Shown here: one piece after another, positions 1 to 6,333 of the stretch
How positions within the stretch are numbered: position 1 is the stretch's first letter
Layout of the letters: the number at the start of each line of letters is the position of its first letter
Assembly: GCA_025355935.1 (NCBI GenBank)
Contig: JANXYS010000015.1
Coordinates: 1 to 14,836 of the forward strand
Direction of reading: 5' to 3'
DNA length: 14,836 nt
Source of the DNA: Chitinophagales bacterium
Lineage (GTDB): Bacteria > Bacteroidota > Bacteroidia > Chitinophagales > Chitinophagaceae
The notes under the pieces: generated by a model
What the model saw: the letters and a program-made list of their open reading frames with translations, nothing else
What the model was told of the DNA's origin: nothing
Databases searched by the model: none
Position numbers and translations under genes: made by a program

Positions 1-195
1 CTGGTAAGCAAGGAAGAAGCTTTTGGTTATGCACAACGCGCTGCTAAGGAAGAAGGCTTATTGGGTGGATTGTCTTCAGGGGCAACTCTTGCCGCAGTGG
101 CAAAGAAATTGCCGGAAATTCCGAAAGGATCGACAGTGCTAGCTTTTAATTATGATACTGGTGAGAGATACCTTTCTATAGAAGGTCTCTATTAA
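1..195 (+). CDS. cysK: Cysteine synthase, C-terminal 64 residues (5' end outside window)
   Basis: Reading frame 1 is open from base 1 to a TAA at 193-195. The translation holds two hallmarks of PLP-dependent cysteine synthases (O-acetylserine sulfhydrylases): GLLGGLSSGAT, matching the family GI..G.SSGA segment, and DTGERYLSIEGLY, the family C-terminal DTGERYLS motif. These enzymes make L-cysteine from O-acetylserine and sulfide, the product of the sulfite reductase encoded just downstream, so the context fits. The SSGA form is closer to CysK than to CysM (SSGG), but the strand before DTGERY (VLAFNY) is not the usual VILP, and 64 residues cannot settle the subtype. The catalytic lysine lies outside the window. 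A terminator-like hairpin follows the stop. Confidence 0.85.
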   Translation: MVSKEEAFGYAQRAAKEEGLLGGLSSGATLAAVAKKLPEIPKGSTVLAFNYDTGERYLSIEGLY

Positions 196-211
196 ACAAT
201 AATTGAACCTG

Positions 212-265
212 CGGTAACAACAAGAAGTCAATTGTATTGTTATTACCGTGAAAGGGTTTTTTTTT
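212..265 (+). terminator. Likely Rho-independent terminator after the cysteine synthase
   Basis: CGGTAA-C-AACA (212-222) pairs with TGTT-A-TTACCG (238-248), giving an 11-position stem with one mismatch and a 15-nt loop. After eight further bases comes a run of nine T (257-265). It starts 17 nt after the cysteine synthase stop and would separate that gene from cobA. The gap between stem and T-run makes it less than ideal. Confidence 0.5.
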
Positions 266-275
266 CTGAAATTTT

Positions 276-296
276 ACTCTACTAAAAAAGTAGACT
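276..296. promoter_or_regulatory. Palindromic operator-like site 1, directly before cobA
   Basis: Perfect inverted repeat TCTACT (278-283), AAAAA, AGTAGA (289-294), ending four bases before the cobA ATG at 299. It aligns without gaps with sites at 4571-4591 and 6205-6225; all three share TCTACTAA. Its place before siroheme and sulfite-reductase genes suggests a repressor or activator site for sulfur control. The regulator is not in the window. An Rrf2-family (CymR/IscR-like) protein is a guess. Confidence 0.65.
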
Positions 297-298
297 TG

Positions 299-1153
299 AT
301 GAACTCACTATATCCAAAAGGTAAAGTAATATTGGCGGGGGCTGGGCCTGGCGACCCGGAGCTAATCACACTTAAGGCTGAGCGTTATCTCGGAAAAGCT
401 GATGTGGTGCTCACGGACAGGTTAGTAAGTGAAGTAATCCTGCAAGAACACGTCAGGCCTGGTGCTGAAATTATATATGTTGGAAAGCAATGTCGTCGTG
501 GAATTTCAACTCCCCAAAAAACCATTAATCAACTGTTGGTAGAATTTGCTTTAGAGGGCAAACTGGTTGTGCGTTTGAAGGGGGGGGATGTTTCGATTTT
601 TTCAAATATAATGGATGAGCTTGAAGTTTTAAAGGCAAATGATATACCGTATGAAATAATACCAGCTGTAACCGCAGCACTAGGTGCAGCGGCATATGCC
701 GGAATACCACTCACGGCTAGGGGATATTCAACTGCCGTTCGCTTTCTTACTTTTTATAAAAATGATATTGTTTCTGACGCATATTGGGTTGAATTAGCTG
801 CAACAAATGACACGCTGGTTTTTTACATGAGTAGTGAAACACTCCCCTTAGTGATAAAAAAATTGCAGGCAAACAATATTTCACGGGAGAAACTTATAGC
901 GGTGGCAGAGCAGGCAACCACTCCTATGCAAAAGATACACATTTCGGGTTTCGACGATTTTGAAGAAAAGATGGCGGGTAAACTATTTCTTTCTCCTTCA
1001 ATCATTATCATTGGTAAGGTAGTAGCACTTCACGAACAATTTGCATGGATTAATAACAGTGATAGTATGGATTATTATTTCAAGCCCCTCGTGGCGAAAC
1101 TCAGCAATATTACCAAAAAAGAAAAAGCAGAAAAAAATGTTAGCAGAGCATAA
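299..1153 (+). CDS. cobA: Uroporphyrinogen III C-methyltransferase (SUMT), siroheme pathway
   Basis: A 284-residue tetrapyrrole methylase that would transfer two methyl groups from SAM to uroporphyrinogen III, giving precorrin-2 for siroheme, the cofactor of CysI downstream. Visible family motifs are the N-terminal AGAGPGDPELITLKA (residues 13-27), RLKGGD (92-97), AAYAGIPLTARG (131-142), TLVFYMSSETLP (172-183) and SPSIIIIGKVV (232-242). Some are atypical: GGD continues VSIFSN where most SUMTs have PF.FGRG, and PAVTA (122-126) replaces PG.TS. The start is the ATG at 299. A longer frame from GTG 248 would encode the palindrome and lacks similarity. The C-terminal tail (about 252-284) is lysine-rich and extra. 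The last 17 nt overlap cysJ, so the two are probably translationally coupled. Confidence 0.93.
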   Translation: MNSLYPKGKVILAGAGPGDPELITLKAERYLGKADVVLTDRLVSEVILQEHVRPGAEIIYVGKQCRRGISTPQKTINQLLVEFALEGKLVVRLKGGDVSIFSNIMDELEVLKANDIPYEIIPAVTAALGAAAYAGIPLTARGYSTAVRFLTFYKNDIVSDAYWVELAATNDTLVFYMSSETLPLVIKKLQANNISREKLIAVAEQATTPMQKIHISGFDDFEEKMAGKLFLSPSIIIIGKVVALHEQFAWINNSDSMDYYFKPLVAKLSNITKKEKAEKNVSRA

Positions 1154-2837
1154 ATTAAAGGCCCTTTCAGAGCTTACAAATGGTCTTTCTAAAGAGGAAC
1201 TTATTTGGGTTAATGGTTACTTTTCTGGTCTTGTTGCGGAAAATTCTCTGCAGGTACCAGATGCGCTATCATCCAAAGTAAATAAAAAACTTACCATCGC
1301 ATACGGAACAGAAACGGGTAACTCTAAAAAGCTGGCAGTAGAATTTGCAGCCCGTGCTAAAAAGAATGGAGTTCAGGCTAAATTGGTAAGTCTTGATCAA
1401 TATCGCTTTAATGATCTTACAAAGGAAGAGTATTTTGTTACAGTAATTAGCACCCAGGGCGAGGGAGAGCCTCCCGTAGGTGCACAAAAATTTTACGACC
1501 ATCTTCACAATAATGGATTTAAGGTTCCTTCCATGAAGTATGCAGTGCTTGCACTGGGTGATACTTCTTATCCAATGTTTTGTAAAACCGGCGAGGATGT
1601 AGATACTCAGTTGGAAAAATTAGGTGCGAAGCGTTTTTATCCGCTTCAAAAATGTGATCTTGATTATGAAGCCGAGGCGGGTCAATGGTTTTCTGATCTC
1701 CTTGTTCATTTCAATACAGATAATAAAGAACAAACTTCAGCACCGCTGATATTTCCGGCTCCTGGCATAAAGAAACCCGCGGGTAAAAAGGTTTACACTG
1801 GCCGTGTCATAAGTAATATCAATCTAAATGCACAGGGTTCATCCAAAACAACATTTCATATCGAGCTCCAGGCCGAAGGGGTAGATTACAGTCCCGGGGA
1901 TTCTATAGGCATCATTCCGCAAAATGATCCCCTGGTAGTAGCGGAAATTCTGTCGCTCGCCCAACTTGAAGGAACTGAAGTTGTAAGGTTTAAAAATGAG
2001 GAACTTACCCTCGCGGTGCTGCTAACAGAAAAAATAAATATCCGGTTCCTCCTTGAGAAATTTGTGTTTCAGTACGCTGAGCTTACGGGATGCCCGCTGA
2101 GAGGCAGATCAGACCTTGTAACGTTAATGCGGAACACCCCCATAAAAGAAAATGAGAAATTTATATCCTTTTTATTGTCGCTCCACACAATAGCGCCACG
2201 CATATATAATATCGCATCGTCAATTGCTGCTCACGGGGAAGAGGTACATATAATCGCACTAAAAGATGTATTTGAATCAGGTAATGTAAAGCAAATTGGC
2301 CAGTGCTCCGCCTATCTTGAAGAACAACAGGAGGGCGACGAAATTTCTTTCTTTATACAGCCTAATAAACGTTTCAGGTTACCAGAGCCTAATAAGGATA
2401 TCATCATGATTGGCCCGGGAACGGGAATTGCCCCGTTTCGTTCATTTGTTGCTGAACGTGATGTTACGGGAGCAGGCGGAAGAAACTGGCTATTCTTCGG
2501 TGAGGAAAAATTTACTACGGATTTCTACTATCAAACCGAATGGCAGAACTTATTTGGTACTGGTGTTTTAACAAACATTAGTTTGTCATTCACCAAGGAC
2601 GGGCCCACTGCCACTAAATTTTCTGACAAGATACTTGAACAATCTAAGGGCTTGTTCGAGTGGATTGATACGGGTGCTTTCGTGTACCTGTGCGGGGAAA
2701 AAGAGCCAATGGGTAAAGAGGTTGAAGCGGCATTAATTAAAGTTATTGAAGATGAGGCTGGTTTAAGTTCGACAGCGGCTGTTGAATACTTCGAAAAATT
2801 AAAACAGGAAGGCAGGTTTGTGAAAGATGTGTACTAA
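1137..2837 (+). CDS. cysJ: Assimilatory sulfite reductase [NADPH] flavoprotein alpha subunit
   Basis: A 566-residue diflavin reductase that passes electrons from NADPH via FAD and FMN to the CysI hemoprotein, which reduces sulfite to sulfide in the cytoplasm. An FMN-binding flavodoxin domain (about 50-195) shows YGTETGNSKKLA (56-67), STQGEGEPP (105-113) and LALGDTSYPMFCKTG (138-152). The FAD-binding part has RIYNIASS (355-362, family R.YSIASS). The NADPH part has GPGTGIAPFRSF (426-437) and YLCGE (517-521). The protein ends in GRFVKDVY, matching the family's ..R.. .DVY terminus. Length is slightly below E. coli CysJ (599). The start is ATG 1137: an in-frame ATG at 1041 would add 32 non-homologous residues lying inside cobA. 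Overlap with cobA is 17 nt. Confidence 0.95.
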   Translation: MLAEHKLKALSELTNGLSKEELIWVNGYFSGLVAENSLQVPDALSSKVNKKLTIAYGTETGNSKKLAVEFAARAKKNGVQAKLVSLDQYRFNDLTKEEYFVTVISTQGEGEPPVGAQKFYDHLHNNGFKVPSMKYAVLALGDTSYPMFCKTGEDVDTQLEKLGAKRFYPLQKCDLDYEAEAGQWFSDLLVHFNTDNKEQTSAPLIFPAPGIKKPAGKKVYTGRVISNINLNAQGSSKTTFHIELQAEGVDYSPGDSIGIIPQNDPLVVAEILSLAQLEGTEVVRFKNEELTLAVLLTEKINIRFLLEKFVFQYAELTGCPLRGRSDLVTLMRNTPIKENEKFISFLLSLHTIAPRIYNIASSIAAHGEEVHIIALKDVFESGNVKQIGQCSAYLEEQQEGDEISFFIQPNKRFRLPEPNKDIIMIGPGTGIAPFRSFVAERDVTGAGGRNWLFFGEEKFTTDFYYQTEWQNLFGTGVLTNISLSFTKDGPTATKFSDKILEQSKGLFEWIDTGAFVYLCGEKEPMGKEVEAALIKVIEDEAGLSSTAAVEYFEKLKQEGRFVKDVY

Positions 2838-2880
2838 GCCTATCACGTGAACAAATTGATTTAATATCTTAATACAAGTA

Positions 2881-4554
2881 ATGGCAGAAAATAAAAAACC
2901 TTCGCCAATTGAAGGAATAAAAGAAAGAAGTCGTGGTTTGAGAGGAACCTTAGAGGAAAGCCTTAACGATGAAATTACCGGGGCGGTGCGGGAAGCAGAT
3001 CACGCACTGGTAAAATTTCATGGGATGTATGAGCAAGATGATCGGGACCTCCGGGAAGAGCGAGCCAATAAAAAATTGGATAAGCTTTTCTCGTTCATGA
3101 TAAGGTTGCGCATACCAGGCGGCTATATGACGCCGGAACAATGGGTAGCGGCGCACCATATTGCCGGACAGTATTCTACTGGTGTTATTAAAATAACTAC
3201 CCGGCAAACTATACAATTGCATGGTATTCTAAAACATGAAATCAAACCTACGTTACAGGCTTTCGATAAAGTAAAACTGGATTCTATCGCAGCTTGTGGT
3301 GATGTGAACAGGAATGTAGTTTGTAGCAGTAATCCAAAAGAATCGCCCCTTCACGGGCAAATTCACGCTTACGCTGATAAGATTAGCCGAATGCTACTTC
3401 CGAAAACCCGCGCATATTATGAGATATGGTTGGATGAGGAAAAAATAGAAACTTATAATGAAAATGATCCTCTTTACCAGGACAGGTATTTACCCCGAAA
3501 ATTTAAGATAGGAATCGGAATACCTCCAAATAACGATGCAGATGTACTCGCTAATGACTTGGGATTGATTGCAATCATTGAGAACGATGAGCTCAAAGGC
3601 TTCAATATCGCGGTGGGCGGTGGCCTGTCGACTACACATGGTAACCCAGATACCTATCCCAGGCTGGCTACGGTGTTAGGGTATACGGCAGGGGAAGAAA
3701 AAACCCTTAAAGCGGTTTATCAAGTTCTTACGGTACAGCGTGATTTTGGTAATCGTAGCGATCGTAAACTCGCGCGGGTAAAATATACACTCGATAACAT
3801 GGGAGTGGAAAGTTTCCGTAAGGAATTAGAGGCGCGGTGTGGCTTTGAGCTTGAGCCCGCGAAAGAGTTTTCTTTCATACAACGTGAAGACAGATATGGA
3901 TGGATGCAGGATCACGAGAACAACTGGCATTATACTTTATTCGTGGAAAACGGCAGGGTTACGGATTCTGTTACCGGACCTGTAAAAACCGCCTTGCTGG
4001 AAATTGCTGAAACCGGGAAGGCAAATTTTCGATTTACAAGCAATCAAAATATTATTATCAGCGATATCAAACAGGAGGATAAGATGGCAATTGATGACTT
4101 GCTAGAAAAATATGCTTTAAACAATGCAAATAACTCGGCATCTGAATTTAGAAAGAATTCAATAGCCTGCGTAGCACTTCCAACATGCCCCCTTGCCCTT
4201 GCAGAGGCGCAGCGCTATCTGCCAGATTTAATTACTAAAATCGAACCTCTTTTAGACAAGCACGGATTATCAGGCGACGGCATTATTTCGCGCATGACTG
4301 GGTGTCCGAACGGTTGTGCAAGGCCTTATGCCGCAGAAATTGGATTTATAGGTACGGCGGCGGGCCAGTATAATCTTCATCTCGGTGGTGACAGGGAAGG
4401 AACGAGGCTAAACAGAAAATACAAAGAGCATTTGCATGAAGATGGCCTGCTTGCTGAACTTGATACCTTGTTCGGCTCTTACAATTCTAGCAGGCTTGCT
4501 ACAGAAACATTCGGTGATTTTACACATAGAACGCTATTTGCTGAAAAAGTATAA
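2881..4554 (+). CDS. cysI: Assimilatory sulfite reductase hemoprotein beta subunit
   Basis: A 557-residue siroheme/[4Fe-4S] enzyme that carries out the six-electron reduction of sulfite to sulfide. The four cluster cysteines are present in the expected CX5C and CX3C pairs: C430 and C436 in CVALPTCPLALAEAQRYLPD, C475 and C479 in GCPNGCARP. Siroheme and sulfite-binding segments are recognisable: TTRQTIQLHG (106-115), CGDVNRNVVCSSNP (about 139-152) and LPRKFKIGIG with its two lysines. Length is close to E. coli CysI (570). It begins 43 nt after cysJ with no terminator or operator between, so it should be the third gene of the cobA-cysJ-cysI operon. Its partner CysJ makes the NADPH-dependent form likely. 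It looks complete and intact. Confidence 0.96.
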   Translation: MAENKKPSPIEGIKERSRGLRGTLEESLNDEITGAVREADHALVKFHGMYEQDDRDLREERANKKLDKLFSFMIRLRIPGGYMTPEQWVAAHHIAGQYSTGVIKITTRQTIQLHGILKHEIKPTLQAFDKVKLDSIAACGDVNRNVVCSSNPKESPLHGQIHAYADKISRMLLPKTRAYYEIWLDEEKIETYNENDPLYQDRYLPRKFKIGIGIPPNNDADVLANDLGLIAIIENDELKGFNIAVGGGLSTTHGNPDTYPRLATVLGYTAGEEKTLKAVYQVLTVQRDFGNRSDRKLARVKYTLDNMGVESFRKELEARCGFELEPAKEFSFIQREDRYGWMQDHENNWHYTLFVENGRVTDSVTGPVKTALLEIAETGKANFRFTSNQNIIISDIKQEDKMAIDDLLEKYALNNANNSASEFRKNSIACVALPTCPLALAEAQRYLPDLITKIEPLLDKHGLSGDGIISRMTGCPNGCARPYAAEIGFIGTAAGQYNLHLGGDREGTRLNRKYKEHLHEDGLLAELDTLFGSYNSSRLATETFGDFTHRTLFAEKV

Positions 4555-4570
4555 AATTAATTTAGTTAAT

Positions 4571-4591
4571 AGTCTACTAATTTAGTAGGAT
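4571..4591. promoter_or_regulatory. Palindromic operator-like site 2, before the siroheme synthase/TSUP fusion gene
   Basis: Contains the perfect 15-bp palindrome CTACTAATTTAGTAG (4574-4588, seven-base arms around a central T), the best-formed of the three copies. It starts 17 nt after the cysI stop and ends five bases before a probable -7 element. A protein bound here would cover the -33 region, which fits repression or promoter-proximal activation. Confidence 0.7.
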
Positions 4592-4595
4592 TATA

Positions 4596-4603
4596 TATCT
4601 TCG
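4596..4603 (+). promoter_or_regulatory. Probable Bacteroidota -7 promoter element
   Basis: TATCTTCG resembles the Bacteroidota -7 consensus TAnnTTTG with one mismatch. It lies 37 nt before the ATG at 4641, leaving a leader of roughly 30 nt. No clear TTG at -33 is visible; that region is taken by the palindrome, as expected if a regulator controls access. This supports a separate transcription start for the fusion gene. Confidence 0.5.
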
Positions 4604-4640
4604 CACCCGTTAGCCCTACTAAAGTGCAGTAACAAACGTG

Positions 4641-6185
4641 ATGGAACAAATTATATCAATTCAGCCTGAACACGAAGTAGCAGAATCTCCTGATACAAAT
4701 ACCTTGTTCCCGGTGTTTTTAAAATTAGAGCAATTATCGCTGTTGATTGTTGGCGGTGGATATGTAGGCTTAGAAAAGTTATCAGCCGTGCTTAAGAACT
4801 CTCCTGCAACTAATGTTACCCTGGTGGCCATTTCAATAAGTGATGACATAAAAGCTATAGCAAGCGAATACCCGAAAATCTCACTACAAGAGCGGGAATA
4901 TGAGGCCCGCGATATAGACGGGGCCGATGTCGTTATCGTAGCAATAAACGATCCTGTGATCAGTTCAACAGTGGCTGCAGATGCAAAATTTAAAGGTAAA
5001 CTGGTAAACGTAGCAGATAAGCCGGATCTGTGTGATTTCTATTTAGGCTCTATTGTTCAAAAAGGAAATCTAAAAATAGGCATATCTACAAATGGGAAGT
5101 CTCCAACAGTTGCCAAGCGCTTGAAAGAAGTGATAGGCGATCTTATTCCGGATGAAATTGACGGGGTGCTGAATAACATACAAAGTATCCGTAAAAATAT
5201 CAATGGGAGTTTTGACGAAAAGGTTAAACATTTAAATGAATTAACAAGGGTGTTGGTGTCGAAACAAGCAACACTGGAAGAAATAAATAAGCCTGAACAA
5301 AAAAAATGGCCGAAGATCGTCATGCTGTGCCTGCTTGCGTTTTTATTAATGATTCTCGGGCATGCGTTACTGTCCTATGTCCCTCTTTCATCTCTTAAGG
5401 CTAGTGTGGCTTTAATACCGGAACGCTTTAACCTAAATGCTTTTCTCCTGATGCTGCTTATAGGTTTTCTTGCGCAAATGTCCGATGGGTCTTTAGGCAT
5501 GGGTTATGGTACTATTTCAACTACATTTTTGCTTGCTTACGGGGTTGCGCCTGCCCTGGTCAGCAGCCAGGTCCACTCCGCAAGGGTGTTTTCCAGCGGA
5601 GTTTCAGGATACAGTCATCACAGGTTTGGCAATATCAATAAGAAATTATTCAGGGCACTTGTAATACCTGGTATTTTTGGGGCGATTGTGGGTGCAGCCT
5701 GTGCCTATTTCGGTCAGAAATATTCTACTTACGTTCGTGTTCCATTAAGTTTGTATACTATTTATTTAGGTTATTTTATTATTCGAAAGGCTTATAAAAA
5801 ACTGGATGCAAAGGACAAAGTAAAGAAAGCGGGCTGGCTTGCTTCGGCAGGCGGTTTTATGGATGCATTTGCCGGGGGTGGATGGGGAACACTTGTTACC
5901 AGCACGCTTATGGCTAAACGAAGAAGCCCCCGCTATGTAATAGGTTCAGTTTGCCTGGCTGAATTTTTTGTTGTTCTAACTAGCTCCATTACATTTTTTA
6001 TTTTGTTGAAAGCAATTCCAATCCTGGAGATTGCAGGATTAATTGTGGGAGGATTAATTGCTGCGCCTATCGCAGCAAGGCTTGTAGGAAAACTTCCCAT
6101 GAAAACTATGTTCGTTCTGGTTGGATCCTTAGTAATCGTAACCAGCGCAAATACCCTTTACAAAGCAATCATTCAATTACTTTAA
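4641..6185 (+). CDS. Fusion: siroheme synthase domain (precorrin-2 dehydrogenase/ferrochelatase) + TauE/SafE (TSUP) membrane transporter
   Basis: A 514-residue two-part protein. Residues about 20-208 form a CysG-N/Met8p-like domain: NAD-binding LLIVGGGYVGLEK (34-46), then NVAD with D126 at the position of the aspartate used for dehydrogenation and chelation in CysG, and ISTNGKSP (148-155) matching the SS.GTSP segment. It would convert precorrin-2 to siroheme. A basic linker near 221 leads into about eight or nine hydrophobic segments (roughly 225-247, 264-308, 336-356, 366-384, 396-420, 433-457, 462-505) with two glycine-rich repeats, DGSLGMGYG (282-290) and AGGGWG (411-416), typical of TSUP carriers. 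TSUP proteins move sulfite, sulfate or sulfonates. Direction is not shown by sequence: it could import sulfate or export excess sulfite. ATG 4641 is preferred over GTG 4638 directly before it. It has its own operator and promoter. Confidence 0.9.
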   Translation: MEQIISIQPEHEVAESPDTNTLFPVFLKLEQLSLLIVGGGYVGLEKLSAVLKNSPATNVTLVAISISDDIKAIASEYPKISLQEREYEARDIDGADVVIVAINDPVISSTVAADAKFKGKLVNVADKPDLCDFYLGSIVQKGNLKIGISTNGKSPTVAKRLKEVIGDLIPDEIDGVLNNIQSIRKNINGSFDEKVKHLNELTRVLVSKQATLEEINKPEQKKWPKIVMLCLLAFLLMILGHALLSYVPLSSLKASVALIPERFNLNAFLLMLLIGFLAQMSDGSLGMGYGTISTTFLLAYGVAPALVSSQVHSARVFSSGVSGYSHHRFGNINKKLFRALVIPGIFGAIVGAACAYFGQKYSTYVRVPLSLYTIYLGYFIIRKAYKKLDAKDKVKKAGWLASAGGFMDAFAGGGWGTLVTSTLMAKRRSPRYVIGSVCLAEFFVVLTSSITFFILLKAIPILEIAGLIVGGLIAAPIAARLVGKLPMKTMFVLVGSLVIVTSANTLYKAIIQLL

Positions 6186-6204
6186 TACTTTTTTTTCAAC
6201 CTAT

Positions 6205-6225
6205 AGTCTACTAAATCTATCGACT
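6205..6225. promoter_or_regulatory. Palindromic operator-like site 3 (degenerate), before the TonB-dependent receptor
   Basis: The left half AGTCTACTAA is identical to that of site 2. The right half keeps only GACT, so TAGTC (6204-6208) and GACTA (6222-6226) form the outer inverted repeat while inner symmetry is lost. It matches sites 1 and 2 at 15 and 14 of 21 positions. It lies 108 nt before the receptor ATG, and no convincing -7 element follows at the spacing seen at site 2, so its role is less sure. Confidence 0.5.
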
Positions 6226-6333
6226 AAAAAATTATGATGAAACGTTTCCAAAGTTTACTAACACGATGTTGTCAGCGAGAGCTTTTTTAAGTGAAATCGT
6301 GTATGTTTTATTTATTACCACAACAAATCAAAA
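6226..6333 (+). other. Untranslated leader region of the TonB receptor gene
   Basis: 108 bp without a coding frame worth calling. ACACGAT (6261-6267) and ATCGTGT (6296-6302) form a 7-bp inverted repeat around a 28-nt interior holding AGC-GAGA-GCT (6274-6283) followed by six T (6283-6288). TATGTTTT (6302-6309) is a one-mismatch match to the -7 consensus TAnnTTTG, 25 nt before the ATG. If that is the promoter, the hairpin would lie upstream of transcription. I do not recognise a known riboswitch. Confidence 0.3.

Noticed and set aside
248..298. Upstream extension of cobA from GTG 248
   Set aside because: The added 17 residues have no similarity to SUMT proteins and would be encoded by the terminator T-run and the palindromic site.
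1041..1136. Longer cysJ start at ATG 1041
   Set aside because: It lies deep inside cobA and adds 32 residues without similarity to CysJ; ATG 1137 gives the expected N-terminus and a normal short overlap.
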